A DNA stretch of 64,000 nt from Frateuria_A sp049727805 (GTDB lineage Bacteria > Pseudomonadota > Gammaproteobacteria > Xanthomonadales > Rhodanobacteraceae), in the NCBI RefSeq assembly GCF_049727805.1, contig NZ_JBCNYA010000005.1, forward strand, positions 1 to 64,000. Direction: 5' to 3'. This document shows positions 17,368 through 26,971 of this stretch, in pieces. Every line of letters begins with the position of its first letter. Within the stretch, counting starts at the first letter, position 1. The notes under the pieces were generated by a model. That model searched no databases. It saw only the letters and a list, made by a program, of their open reading frames with translations, and was not told the origin of the DNA. The position numbers were made by a program, and so were the translations under genes.

Positions 17368-19488
17368 ATGGCCAGAATGCCCACGTTCGCGGTGTTCGCA
17401 CTGGCGCTTTGCCTGCCGCTCGCCGCCGTTGCCGGCAAGACGCTGCGGGTCGTCGGCGACAACAACTATCCGCCCTATCTGTTCATCGGCCCCGACGGCA
17501 AGCCGCAAGGCTACGTGGTCGATGAATGGAAGCTCTGGGAGAGCAAAACCGGCGTCAAGGTGGAACTGACGGCGACCAACTGGGCCGACGCCCAGCAGCG
17601 CATCCGGTCCGGCCAGGCCGACGTCATCGACATGATCTTCCGCACGCCCGAGCGCGCGGCCCGGCTGGATTTCACGCGCTCCTTCGCCACCGTCGAAACG
17701 GACATCTACGCCGACCGCGACCTGACCGGCATCGCCGATGCCTCCGGCCTGAGGGGCTTCGTGGTCGGCGTCCAGCGCGGCGATGCCTGCGTGGAACGGT
17801 TGCACCAGGCGGGCGTGTCGAGCATGCGCGAATACACCGGCTATGCCGACATCATCAACGCCGCGCGCGCCGGGGACATCCGCATCTTCTGCATGGACCG
17901 CTCGCCAGCCGAGTACTACCTCTACCGGCTGCACGCCCAGGACGAGTTCGTGAAGGCGTTCGACTTCTACACCGACCGCTTCCGCCGTGGCGTCCGCAAG
18001 GGCGATGCGGCGACCCTGGCGCTGGTCCAGCAGGGCATGGCGAAGATCACCTCGCAGGAACGCCAGCAACTGCACGACAAATGGATGGGCCAGCGCGTCG
18101 ACCTGACCGGTTACGCCGGCCTCTTCAAGACGGTCGCGTCGGCGCTGGCGCTCGTCGGCGTGCTGCTGCTGGCCTGGGTCCATTCGCTGCGGCGGGCGGT
18201 CAAGAAGCGCACGCGCGACCTGCGGTTCCTGGCCCACTACGATCCGCTCACCCGCCTGCCGAACCGGCACCTGCTGCTGGACCGCATCAACCATGCCCTG
18301 GCGCAGCCCGGCATCGCGCTGTCCGTCCTGCTGGTCAACCTGGACAACTTCAAGCGCATCAACGATCGCTTCGGCCACCCGCTGGCCGACCAGTTGCTGC
18401 AGCAGATGGCCGAGCGGCTGCAGGCCCTGGCCGGACCGATCGACACGGTCGCCCGGCTCGGCGGCGACGACTTCGTGCTGATCCTGCGCTCGGCCGAAGT
18501 CAGCCAGGTCACCGCCCTGGCCGAACAGGCGCGCCAGGCGATCGCCCAGGGCATCGTGCTCCAGGGCGAGGAGGTGTTCCTCAGCGCGAGCGTGGGCGTG
18601 AGCCTGTATCCGCATGACGGGGAGGACGGCGTGACGCTGCTGAAGAACGCCGACGCGGCAATGTCACGCGCCAAGCAGGACGGGCGCAACGCGATCAGCT
18701 TCTACCGCGCGAGCCTGAGCGCGCAGGCGAGCCACTTCGTCACCATGGGCGCCTCCATCCGCCACGCGATGCAGCGTGAGGAATTCGAACTGCACTACCA
18801 ACCGCAGCACTGCCTGCGATCCGGGCGGATCAAGGCCGTCGAAGCCCTGCTGCGCTGGCGCCGGGGCGGCGAACTGGTGCCGCCGTCCGAGTTCATCCCG
18901 TGCGCCGAGGAACTGGGGCTGATCGAGGAACTGGGCGAATGGGTCATGCGCACCGCCTGCCAGCAACTGGCCAGTTGGCTTGCCGGCGGCGCGCCCACGC
19001 TGCGCATGGCCGTCAACCTCTCCGCCCGCCAGTTGACCAGCCCCGGACTCGTTTCGGCGGTGCAGACCGCCCTGGCGCAAGCGAAGCTGCCGGGGGACCT
19101 GCTGGAACTGGAAATCACGGAGAGCGCGCTGGTCGGCAGCGAAGCGCAGATCGGCGCCACGCTGGAAGCCATCCGCGCGCTGGGCGTACGCATCGCCATC
19201 GACGACTTCGGTACGGGCTACTCCTCGCTCGCCTACCTGCGGCACCTGCCGGTCACGGTGGTCAAGATCGACAAGAGCTTCCTGGACGGCGCCCCCGAGG
19301 ACTCGGCTGCGGTGGAGGTGATCGGTGCGATCGTCGCCATGAGCCACGCGCTGAACCTCACCGTCGTGGCCGAGGGCGTGGAGAGCGACCGCCAGGCTGC
19401 GTTCCTGGGAAAGATCGGATGCGACCTCGCGCAGGGATGGTTCTATGGTCGCGCCGTGGCGCCCGCGCAGATCACCGGGGCGCTGTAG
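17368..19488 (+). CDS. Periplasmic-sensor GGDEF-EAL protein, GGDEF degenerate
   Basis: 706 residues. Signal peptide 1-22; a solute-binding (SBP family 3) sensor domain about 24-245 (TLRVVGDNNYPPYLFIGPDG); one membrane helix about 253-272; GGDEF about 282-445; EAL about 455-706. The GGDEF domain reads NLDNFKRIND where a DxD metal site is expected, and GGDDF at 365-369, so cyclase activity is doubtful. The EAL domain keeps EAL (492-494), NLSARQ, EITES, DDFGTGYSS, KIDKSF, EGVE and AQGW, so c-di-GMP hydrolysis is likely. It probably couples a periplasmic amino acid or similar ligand to c-di-GMP breakdown. Confidence 0.9.
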   Translation: MARMPTFAVFALALCLPLAAVAGKTLRVVGDNNYPPYLFIGPDGKPQGYVVDEWKLWESKTGVKVELTATNWADAQQRIRSGQADVIDMIFRTPERAARLDFTRSFATVETDIYADRDLTGIADASGLRGFVVGVQRGDACVERLHQAGVSSMREYTGYADIINAARAGDIRIFCMDRSPAEYYLYRLHAQDEFVKAFDFYTDRFRRGVRKGDAATLALVQQGMAKITSQERQQLHDKWMGQRVDLTGYAGLFKTVASALALVGVLLLAWVHSLRRAVKKRTRDLRFLAHYDPLTRLPNRHLLLDRINHALAQPGIALSVLLVNLDNFKRINDRFGHPLADQLLQQMAERLQALAGPIDTVARLGGDDFVLILRSAEVSQVTALAEQARQAIAQGIVLQGEEVFLSASVGVSLYPHDGEDGVTLLKNADAAMSRAKQDGRNAISFYRASLSAQASHFVTMGASIRHAMQREEFELHYQPQHCLRSGRIKAVEALLRWRRGGELVPPSEFIPCAEELGLIEELGEWVMRTACQQLASWLAGGAPTLRMAVNLSARQLTSPGLVSAVQTALAQAKLPGDLLELEITESALVGSEAQIGATLEAIRALGVRIAIDDFGTGYSSLAYLRHLPVTVVKIDKSFLDGAPEDSAAVEVIGAIVAMSHALNLTVVAEGVESDRQAAFLGKIGCDLAQGWFYGRAVAPAQITGAL

Positions 19489-19533
19489 GCGCATGCCAGG
19501 CAGGCGAACTTGACGTTCGCGGCCTCGAACGAA

Positions 19534-19554
19534 TGGGCGGCAAACTGCCGCCCA
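19534..19554. terminator. Hairpin between convergent genes
   Basis: A perfect 9-bp stem (TGGGCGGCA / TGCCGCCCA, loop AAC) between the stops of the GGDEF-EAL gene and the convergent exported-protein gene. There is no T-run, so it is terminator-like only. Confidence 0.4.
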
Positions 19555-19633
19555 CGACTTGCCTGCACCGGCCGAGGCCTTCGGGCAAGTCGACCGCGAA
19601 CCTGATGGGTCAAGTTCCGTGCGGTCGCTCCCG

Positions 19634-20140
19634 TTATTCCAGGTCGCCCAGTTGCGCGCCCTCGGTCGGCGCAGCCAGCCATCCCGCAATGTCCTCGCCC
19701 AGCGCCTTGACCGAGCGGCCGAGCACCGAGCAGGAGCCCTTGAAGCCGCCGAACGCTCCGCCCATCGAATTGCGCCGCCCCTTGAAGCTGCCGGCGAGCT
19801 GGCCATCGCGGTAGAGCTTGCCCTTCACCGTCACCGACTTGTGGTGGCCGAGGAACGCATTGCCTTCCGACACCACGTCGGTGATCTCCATCACCAGCGC
19901 CTGGCCGGGCGTGGTCGCGGTGACCTGTGGCGCGAACTCCACCGTCATTCCCTTCTCGCGCGCGTACTGCGCCACGAAATCGGCGAGCTGCTCGTCCAGT
20001 TTGCATTCGCGCTTGACGGCGCCGGGCACGTCAGCGTCCTCGTTGAAAGGCACCGGCCTCTGCACATGCACCGCGTCGGCCGCCTGCGCAGCCTGCAACA
20101 TGCCAAACGCCAGCAGCGCGGCCGTCATGAACTTCCTCAT
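19634..20140 (-). CDS. Exported protein of unknown function
   Basis: 168 residues. Signal peptide MRKFMTAALLAFGMLQAAQA. Mature part has two Cys (KRECKLDEQ and KGSCSVLGR) that could form a disulfide, with QALVMEITDVVSEGNAFLGH and KLYRDGQLAGSF between. I do not recognise a family with certainty. The start was set at the ATG of the signal peptide; upstream codons look noncoding. Confidence 0.65.
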   Translation of the reverse strand: MRKFMTAALLAFGMLQAAQAADAVHVQRPVPFNEDADVPGAVKRECKLDEQLADFVAQYAREKGMTVEFAPQVTATTPGQALVMEITDVVSEGNAFLGHHKSVTVKGKLYRDGQLAGSFKGRRNSMGGAFGGFKGSCSVLGRSVKALGEDIAGWLAAPTEGAQLGDLE

Positions 20141-20353
20141 CGCGTTTTCCCCTGGTTCCGGCCTTCGTGGCCGACGGGAAGTATGCCCAAACAACCAGGC
20201 GCCCAACCATGGGAGCGTCTGTGACGGGCGTCGCGCCGGACCGCATCGTCAAAGAGTGATCGAAATCGTCTGGGCGCCTTTTGCCGTCCGGAAAGCGCCG
20301 GGACCTGGCCTCGCCACTGCTGCCGACGCCCCGGCGTCCGCGATCGGCGATGA

Positions 20354-21148
20354 CTACCGTGGCTTGCGCCCGCGAACGGAAATCATCGGCGGTTGCGAAA
20401 GATCCAGCACGCCGGCGCGCACGTTCCGCAGGTGACGTTCGATCTCCTCGGCCGTGGCGATGCCATGGCCGAGCAGGTCGTCCCGGATCATCGCTATCGT
20501 GGCCACTTCCAGCGGCGCGCACTCGGGCAAGGTGATTGGGAAATACGCCTCGGCCGCGATCTCCGCCATGCCCGCCTGGCGGAACAGGCGCGGCAACGTC
20601 CGGCCGAAGCCGAGGTCGGCGCCGCGGCTCGACAACAAGGCCCGGAATCCCTGCCGGATCCTGTTGGCGAGCTCCTGCTCGGGACCATGGACATCGATGC
20701 AGCTCAGGGGCTGCAGCGCGGGATCGGCGTCCTCGACCACCAGCCAGCCGCCGGGCTTCAGGGCCGAAACCATGTTGCGCAGGGCGCGCTCCCGCTCTGG
20801 CACGTGGACCAGCACCAGCCGGGCGTGCACCAGGTCGAAGGCTTCGCCAGGCGGCGGATCGAGCGCCACGTCGTGGATGCGGATGTCCACGTTCGCGGAG
20901 GCCGCCTCCTTCGTCCACGACGCATCGATGTCGGTCGCCAGCACGTGCCCGGCATGCCCGACGCGACCCGCGATCGCCCGCACCAGCGCCGATCCCCCGG
21001 CACCCACTTCCCAGCACCGCCATCCCTCGGCCATGCCGCAGGCGTCGAACTGGCGAAGCGTGGCCGGGTCGAACAACGCCGACAGTGCCGCGAAACGCTG
21101 CGCGGCTTCGGCCTTGCGGTTTTCCAGGAGGTAGTCGGTTTCGGGCAT
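20354..21148 (-). CDS. Class I SAM-dependent methyltransferase
   Basis: 264 residues. SAM-binding loop WEVGAGGSALVRAIAGRVG, acidic strand VLATDID, and motif IV-like FDLVHARLVLVHVPERE followed by LKPGGWLVVEDAD. A helix-rich C-terminus follows. Substrate unknown; similar proteins often sit near antibiotic or lipid genes but none is here. MPETDYLLEN was chosen as the start. Confidence 0.8.
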   Translation of the reverse strand: MPETDYLLENRKAEAAQRFAALSALFDPATLRQFDACGMAEGWRCWEVGAGGSALVRAIAGRVGHAGHVLATDIDASWTKEAASANVDIRIHDVALDPPPGEAFDLVHARLVLVHVPERERALRNMVSALKPGGWLVVEDADPALQPLSCIDVHGPEQELANRIRQGFRALLSSRGADLGFGRTLPRLFRQAGMAEIAAEAYFPITLPECAPLEVATIAMIRDDLLGHGIATAEEIERHLRNVRAGVLDLSQPPMISVRGRKPR

Positions 21149-21283
21149 GGATGTTCTCGAAGATGTACGACGCTTCCGGTTGAGTGCGATGGATCGTGAC
21201 CTGGGGCATCGCAACGGTGGAATGATGCCTCGGCACGTGGATGCGATGGGCCGCATCGGCGTCCGCTCTGGTACTCCTTCAGC

Positions 21284-22117
21284 TCATGGATCGACCGCCG
21301 CATCGCACAGCCTCGCGATCACTTCGCTGCCCACGCGCGCCTCATCGTCATCGGCGGGGGCGAATTCGGTGACCGTGAATCCGACCAGATCGGCCTCCCG
21401 CGCGATACGGCGGACCAGGCCGATCGCATCGTCGAGCCCGAGTTTGCCATCGGGGTAGGCGACGAAAGGGAATTCGCGCGAATCGAGCACGTCCAGGTCG
21501 AAATGAATATGGACGGGGCCATCGATGGGCGACTGCAGATCCAGCGGCTGCAGACCGAGTTCGCGCTGCAGCGCCCGGTCGCCTTCGTCGCCGACCTGGA
21601 TGCCGAAGTAATGAAAGCGGCGGGGATCGACCGGCGCGCCCAGCAAGGGGCGCATCGGTCCGGGGCCGCGCCCGAGGATCGCGCCCACGGGCATGCCATG
21701 GAAGTTGCCGCTGGGGGACGTTTCGGGCGTGTTCGCGTCGGGATGGGCGTCGATCCAGATCACGCGCAGTCCCGGATGCAGGCCGTTGAGATAAGCGATG
21801 ACCGCCACGTCCACCGCGCAGTCACCGCCGGCGGTGAGCACGCGCCGTGCACCGGATCGCGCGAGGATGTCACGGGCGCCGTGGAACTGCTTGAAGATCG
21901 CATCCCAGCATCGGACGCCATAGGCGGCTTCCGTACCTTCGCCGCCCGACGGCACATGCACCAGCGGCGCGTAGCGCCCGACAACGGCGGCCGCCGCGGC
22001 GGCACCACGCGGCAGGTTTTCGTGCCGTCCCGATCCTTGCCATTGCGGGTAGCCGAGACCGAGGTCGAAGCGGGTCCGGGACGGTGGAACACGTGTTGCG
22101 CCGTGGTTCGATCGCAT
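21284..22117 (-). CDS. Arginase family protein
   Basis: 277 residues. Metal-binding motifs of the ureohydrolase fold are present: GGDCAVD, WIDAHPDANTPETSPSGNFH and HFDLDVLD. These supply the two-manganese site. The N-terminus GLGYPQWQGSGRHENL and overall divergence suggest a member outside true arginase and agmatinase, perhaps formimidoylglutamase-like or of unknown substrate. The start is uncertain; an ATG 18 codons earlier is possible. Confidence 0.8.
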   Translation of the reverse strand: MRSNHGATRVPPSRTRFDLGLGYPQWQGSGRHENLPRGAAAAAAVVGRYAPLVHVPSGGEGTEAAYGVRCWDAIFKQFHGARDILARSGARRVLTAGGDCAVDVAVIAYLNGLHPGLRVIWIDAHPDANTPETSPSGNFHGMPVGAILGRGPGPMRPLLGAPVDPRRFHYFGIQVGDEGDRALQRELGLQPLDLQSPIDGPVHIHFDLDVLDSREFPFVAYPDGKLGLDDAIGLVRRIAREADLVGFTVTEFAPADDDEARVGSEVIARLCDAAVDP

Positions 22118-22250
22118 TCGCCCATCGTGCCATAGCCGTGCTCCTGCTGCCGCGGGGGTCCAGCGATCCATCGATGCTGAGAACGAAAAGGCGCACCCTC
22201 GGCACTTTGCTATGGTCGGACGCTGGCCTGGGACTACGACAGGAGCGTGC

Positions 22251-22763
22251 ATGACCATCACGGATCGGGATGCGCAAGATCAGGCGCCGGTCTTCGACCA
22301 ACTGGTGAGCCTGCTGGATGCCGGAAACGCCAGCTTCCGCGTCCTCGAACACCCGGCCGAGGGACAATCCGAGGCCGTCGCGCGCATCCGTGGAACGCGG
22401 CCGGAGCAAGGGGCCAAGGCCATGCTCTGCGTCGTCAAGGGAGCCGCGCCCGCGCCGGTGCTCGCGGTGCTCCCGGGTCCGGCCAGGCTCGACTTCAGGA
22501 AGCTCGGCGAAGCCATCGGCGCGAAGAAGGCGACGCTGGCCGATCCTGCACTCGCGCAGGAACTGACCGGTTGCGTGATGGGCGCCGTCCCGCCGTTCGC
22601 CCTTTCGCCGGGCATCCGACTGATCGCCGACCCGGCGCTGTTTTCGTCCAACCTCGAGATCGCGTTCAACGCCGGCCGGCTCGACCGTTCCATCGTCCTG
22701 GCGGTCGACGACTACCTGCGGATCGCCCGGCCGCAGGTGGCCGACATCACCCGCGGCGATTGA
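22251..22763 (+). CDS. YbaK/ProX-type aminoacyl-tRNA deacylase
   Basis: 170 residues. FRVLEHPAEGQSEAVARIRG, GAKAMLCVV and a late FNAGRLDRSIVLAVDDYL match the YbaK/aminoacyl-tRNA-editing domain. Family members hydrolyse mischarged tRNA, such as Cys-tRNA-Pro or Ala-tRNA-Pro. The conserved Lys (AKAML) is present. AGGAG lies 5 nt before the ATG. Divergent from the arginase-family gene. Confidence 0.8.
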   Translation: MTITDRDAQDQAPVFDQLVSLLDAGNASFRVLEHPAEGQSEAVARIRGTRPEQGAKAMLCVVKGAAPAPVLAVLPGPARLDFRKLGEAIGAKKATLADPALAQELTGCVMGAVPPFALSPGIRLIADPALFSSNLEIAFNAGRLDRSIVLAVDDYLRIARPQVADITRGD

Positions 22764-22874
22764 ACGAACGCTCCGGCATTGCTGAACGGCACACGCGTGC
22801 GACTACCGGAGTTCGACTGACCGTTCACCGCGCCGATGCCACAACGGGTCCAGACAGCCAACCGGGAGCCTGTC

Positions 22875-23051
22875 ATGAGCGACGACCTGAACAACCGAGG
22901 ACCTGCCGACCGCACGCGCGTCAACGTGAACGAGGACTACGAGGCCCGCTACTGGGCCGACAAATGGCACGTCAGCATGGAGGAGCTGCGCGCCGCGGTG
23001 GACCGCGTGGGCGTCATGGCCAAGGACGTCGAGCGGGCGCTGAAGCACTGA
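22875..23051 (+). CDS. Small DUF3606 protein
   Basis: 57 residues: MSDDLNNRGPADRTRVNVNE, a Glu/Trp/Lys-containing middle (YWADKWHVSMEELR) and AAVDRVGVMAKDVERAL. This is the whole DUF3606 family pattern. Function unknown; often in soil Proteobacteria near stress genes. GGGAG lies 7 nt before the ATG. Confidence 0.8.
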   Translation: MSDDLNNRGPADRTRVNVNEDYEARYWADKWHVSMEELRAAVDRVGVMAKDVERALKH

Positions 23052-23067
23052 GAAGGCGCACGGCGTT

Positions 23068-24273
23068 TCACGGTAACGGCCGTGCGTGTTCGCGATCCAC
23101 GGCACGCTTGATCGCGGCGACGAACGCACGTCGCGCCGCCATCAGCTCCTTGCTGGTGGCCTGCGGCCACGCTCCCACCTGGGCGATCACCAGCTTGCGC
23201 GCGGGGTTGACGTAGACGAGCTGACCGAAGATGCCGATCGCCGCATAGCTGCCGTCCTCATCGGTCCACCACAGGTAGCCATAGCCGCGGTCCGGCTCGT
23301 CGACGCCGGTCTGCTGGCGCACGGCGCCCTGCAACCAGGCGTCGGCGATCATCGGCTTGCCGTCGATGCGGCCGCCTTCGAGCATGAATTGTCCCAGCCG
23401 CGCGTAATCGCCCAGGGTGGCCGAGAGGCCGCTGCCGCCGGTGTCGCTGCCGTCGCACTCGTCCTTGATCCAGTACGCGTCCGCGGCCATGCCGTAGGGC
23501 TGCCAGAGCGTCTGCGAGAGATAGGCTGCCAGCGAGCGGTGCGTGGCCCGCTGCACCAGGATGCCGAGCAGGTCGGTCTCGGCGGTGTTGTAGTTGAAGT
23601 GCGTGCCGGCCGGCCACTGGCGCGGCAGTTTCGCCAGATACGAGAGCACATGCGCGCGGCCGTCGACGCAGGCGCCTAGGTACATCTGCGCCACGTCGGA
23701 CTTGGCGTCGGCGTAGTCCTCGTTCCAGCGCACGCCGGAGGTCATCGTCAGCAACTGCTGCACCGTGACCTCGGCGTAGGCGGTATGGCGCAGTTCCGGG
23801 ATGTACCTGCCCAGCGTGTCGTCCATGCTGCGGATGTAGCCCTGCTGCAGGGCGATCCCGAGCAGGGTCGAGGTGACCGACTTGGCGACCGAGAACGATG
23901 TCCAGCGCTGTTCGGGCCCGAAGCCCTTCGCATACCGCTGCAGGCGGACATGGCCATCCTGCAGCACCATCACGCCGGCGATGTGGTAGCGGTCCATGTA
24001 GCCGGCGAGCCAGGCCGACGCGTCCCGGCCATCCACGGCCAGCGGCCGACCCTGCGGCAGGGCATGCACGTGCGCACCGCGCGCGACGCGATCGCTCGGG
24101 AACAACGTGTACATCCGCGGGAAGCGCGCCTCGCGCTGCGCCTGGGTCCAGAACAGCACCCCTTCGCGCTGTTGTCCGATGGTCGGAGCCGCCTGCCCGC
24201 CCGCCGCCGACGGCAACGAGACGACCAGGCCGAGGATGCCGGCGAACAGACGGGCGGAGAAATTCAGGCGCAT
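23068..24273 (-). CDS. Exported serine hydrolase, class C beta-lactamase fold
   Basis: 401 residues. Signal peptide MRLNFSARLFAGILGLVVSL. Active-site SVAKS (SxxK) near residue 130, YNTAETD as YxN, and YLWWTDEDGSYAAIGIFGQL in place of the KTG strand. Typical of 6-aminohexanoate-dimer hydrolase or esterase-like members. A second, unrelated member of the fold lies 7 kb to the left. Substrate unknown. Confidence 0.82.
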   Translation of the reverse strand: MRLNFSARLFAGILGLVVSLPSAAGGQAAPTIGQQREGVLFWTQAQREARFPRMYTLFPSDRVARGAHVHALPQGRPLAVDGRDASAWLAGYMDRYHIAGVMVLQDGHVRLQRYAKGFGPEQRWTSFSVAKSVTSTLLGIALQQGYIRSMDDTLGRYIPELRHTAYAEVTVQQLLTMTSGVRWNEDYADAKSDVAQMYLGACVDGRAHVLSYLAKLPRQWPAGTHFNYNTAETDLLGILVQRATHRSLAAYLSQTLWQPYGMAADAYWIKDECDGSDTGGSGLSATLGDYARLGQFMLEGGRIDGKPMIADAWLQGAVRQQTGVDEPDRGYGYLWWTDEDGSYAAIGIFGQLVYVNPARKLVIAQVGAWPQATSKELMAARRAFVAAIKRAVDREHARPLP

Positions 24274-24528
24274 GTGGAAGGGCCAGGGTGACGGTGCAGG
24301 GCCGCCATGTTACCGGGCGCACCCCTTTTCGATGCCTTTTCGTGCGTTCTCCGCTCGGTCGGGCTCCCGTTCTGCAGCTCAAGAAAAGCGGCCTGGCGCC
24401 GATGCAGGAAGACGACCCATGGCTCCGGCCATTCCCGTCGATTCCACGACGTCCGCAGTCATCTGAACCATGTGTATCGCCAGCCATCCACGGTGCACCC
24501 CATGACCTACGAGCTGGAGGAACGCCGC

Positions 24529-25722
24529 ATGGACGTGGCCGACCTGCAGGTCGGCATGTACGTGTGCCGGCTCGACCGGCCATGGGAAGAAACCCCGTTT
24601 CCGCTGCAGGGCGTGGAACTCACCTGCATGGACAACATCGAGGCGTTGCGCACGTACTGCGAACACGTCTACGTCGACGCCCGGCGGCTGGTCATCGACC
24701 CGCAACCGCAAGCGTCGGTGATCATCCGCTCGCAGGTGTCCGCCCAGCGCTTCAACGCGGCGACCCGTTACGCGAGCGCCATGCCGATCGAAAACGAGGT
24801 GCCGCAGGCGCAGGAGGCATTGGACAACGCCATCGCGATGCTGGACCGGATTTTCGAGGACGTGACGTCCGGCCGCGAGCTTTCCGCCGAACACGTGGAA
24901 AGCGCGGTGCGCCCGCTGGTCGCCAGCGTGTTGCGCAACGCCGATGCCTTCTTCTGGGTCGAAGGCCTGCGCGACCACGACAGCTACAGCTACAGCCACG
25001 CCGTCAGTTGCAGTGCGCTGGCCGCCGCGTTCGGCCGGCACATGGGCTTCGCCGAGGAAACCATCATCAGCCTGGCCGCCGGCGGCCTGTTGATGGACGT
25101 CGGCAAGGCGCGCGTGCCGCGCGAGTTGCTGGAGCGCCCCGGCCCGTTGTCTGCGCAGGAGATGGAGCAGGTGCGCTCGCACGTGCTGGAGGGCGTCGAC
25201 ATCCTCGCCAACTCGCGGATCGTCGAACCGGACGTGCTCGACATCGTGCGCCACCACCACGAGCACTACGATGGCAGCGGCTATCCGGAGCACCTGGTGG
25301 GCTCGTACATCCCGCTGCCCGGTCGCATGCTGGGCATCGTCGACGCCTACGACGCGATGGTCAGCCCGCGCCCGTACCGTGGCGCCGTCTCGCGCCACAC
25401 CGCGCTGCGCCACATCTACGCCGAGCGCGACCGGCTGTTTCAGGCCGAACTGGTCGAACAGTTCCAGGTGTGCATGGGCGTCTATCCCACCGGATCGCTG
25501 GTGGAGCTGAGCACCGGCGAGATCGCCATCGTCATGGCGCAGAACCAGGCGCGCCGGCTGCGCCCGCGTGTCGTGCTGCTGAGCACGCCGCAGAAGCAGC
25601 GCGTCAACGATTTCCAGGTGATCGACCTGATGAACCACGAGGGTCCCGCCGCGATCAACATCGTGCGCAGCCTTGCTCCGGGCGAATGTCCGATCGACAC
25701 CTCCGACCTGTTCGTGGCATGA
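24529..25722 (+). CDS. DUF3391 HD-GYP protein, HD His replaced by Met
   Basis: 397 residues. DUF3391 at about 1-120 (MDVADLQVGMYVCRLDRPWE), HD-GYP about 145-330. HD-GYP enzymes hydrolyse c-di-GMP to GMP. The GYP signature is present (HHHEHYDGSGYP at 242-253), as are DHDSYSYSH, the His in RSHVLEG and IVDAYDAM. The HD dyad itself reads GGLLMDVGK, with Met189 where His is usual, so metal binding may be altered. The ATG with GGAGGAA 6 nt upstream was preferred over one 9 codons earlier. The EAL gene follows 13 bases after the stop, so the two form an operon. Confidence 0.85.
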   Translation: MDVADLQVGMYVCRLDRPWEETPFPLQGVELTCMDNIEALRTYCEHVYVDARRLVIDPQPQASVIIRSQVSAQRFNAATRYASAMPIENEVPQAQEALDNAIAMLDRIFEDVTSGRELSAEHVESAVRPLVASVLRNADAFFWVEGLRDHDSYSYSHAVSCSALAAAFGRHMGFAEETIISLAAGGLLMDVGKARVPRELLERPGPLSAQEMEQVRSHVLEGVDILANSRIVEPDVLDIVRHHHEHYDGSGYPEHLVGSYIPLPGRMLGIVDAYDAMVSPRPYRGAVSRHTALRHIYAERDRLFQAELVEQFQVCMGVYPTGSLVELSTGEIAIVMAQNQARRLRPRVVLLSTPQKQRVNDFQVIDLMNHEGPAAINIVRSLAPGECPIDTSDLFVA

Positions 25723-25735
25723 GTCCGGGCGCGTG

Positions 25736-26971
25736 ATGCTGAACCGCGCGGACATCTTCGACGCCATCGAAAGCCAGTTGTCGCCGGCCTCCGCGGTCGA
25801 CGGCCACCTGGCGGTGATGATGCTGCGCGTGGAGGGACTGCGCGAGGTCAGCCTGCGCTTCGGCTACGCGATCGGCGAAGAAGCCCACGTGCGTGCGCGG
25901 GACCTGATCCGCGGAGCGCTGCGCCCGATCGACCGCGTGTTCTCCGCCGGCGAAGACAGCTTCGCGCTGGTGCTGCCAGGGCTGCACGGCCACAACCACG
26001 TGTTGCTGGCCGCCGCGCGGCTGCTGCAGACCTTCGAGCTGCCGCTGCACGGCCTGCCCTACCCGTGGCAGGGACGTCCGGAAATGGGCGTGGCGCTCCA
26101 TCCGGGCCATGCCGACACGCCGGACCTGCTGTGCCGCCGCGCCGAGCTGGCGCTGGCCGACGCGCATGCGCGCGGCGAATCTTGCGTGCTCTACGAGCCG
26201 CGCGAGGCGCACGACGAGATCGTCTACGAGGAGTTGCGCGAGGCGATCGAAGCCAACCGCCTGCTGACGTATTTCCAGCCGGTGTGGGACCTGCAGCGGG
26301 GTGCCATCGCCGGCGTCGAGTCGCTGGCGCGCTGGACCAGCCCGCGGCTGGGCCTGGTCTCGCCGGCCAGCTTCGTCGGTTTCGCCGAGAAGAGCGGCCT
26401 GATCCAGGCGCTGACCCGCTGGAGCATCAGTACCACCTTGCGCCACGCCGCGATGCTGCGCGCCCCCGGTCTCACTTTCGCCATCAATTTCTCCCCGCGG
26501 GTGTTCGCCAGGCCCGGACTGGTGGAACAGTTGATGGACGTGCTGGAAATCTGGGACCTGCCGCCCAGCGTGGTCGTGGCGGAAATCACCGAGACCGCAC
26601 TGGTGAACGACCTGGCCTCGAGCGCGCGGGCGATGCAGCGCATGCGCGATCGCGGCGTGCGCATCGCCATCGACGACTTCGGCACCGGCTACGCCTCCAT
26701 CGCCTACCTGCGCCGCTTCCCGGCCTCGGAACTGAAGATCGACCGCTCGCTGGTGTGCGACCTCCGCGGCGATCCGCGCACCGTCAAACTGGTGCAATCG
26801 ATCATCCGCATGGCGCACCACATGGGCATGACCACGGTCGCCGAAGGCGTGGAAGACCAGGCCACGCAGGAGCTGCTGACGTCGATGGGCTGCGACTACG
26901 CCCAGGGCTACCACCTGGGCCACCCCGAACCGGCGGGCGATTTCGTCGCGCGCCACGCGCGAGCCAACTAG
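25736..26971 (+). CDS. EAL-domain c-di-GMP phosphodiesterase with vestigial GGDEF
   Basis: 411 residues. Residues about 1-150 have the GGDEF fold but AGEDSF at 71-76 in place of GGDEF, so it should not make c-di-GMP. The EAL domain about 160-405 keeps Glu195 in ESLARW (EAL to ESL), INFSPR, EITET, DDFGTGYAS, KIDRSL, EGVE and AQGY, so phosphodiesterase activity is plausible. No membrane helix: a cytoplasmic protein. Cotranscribed with the HD-GYP gene. Confidence 0.88.
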   Translation: MLNRADIFDAIESQLSPASAVDGHLAVMMLRVEGLREVSLRFGYAIGEEAHVRARDLIRGALRPIDRVFSAGEDSFALVLPGLHGHNHVLLAAARLLQTFELPLHGLPYPWQGRPEMGVALHPGHADTPDLLCRRAELALADAHARGESCVLYEPREAHDEIVYEELREAIEANRLLTYFQPVWDLQRGAIAGVESLARWTSPRLGLVSPASFVGFAEKSGLIQALTRWSISTTLRHAAMLRAPGLTFAINFSPRVFARPGLVEQLMDVLEIWDLPPSVVVAEITETALVNDLASSARAMQRMRDRGVRIAIDDFGTGYASIAYLRRFPASELKIDRSLVCDLRGDPRTVKLVQSIIRMAHHMGMTTVAEGVEDQATQELLTSMGCDYAQGYHLGHPEPAGDFVARHARAN

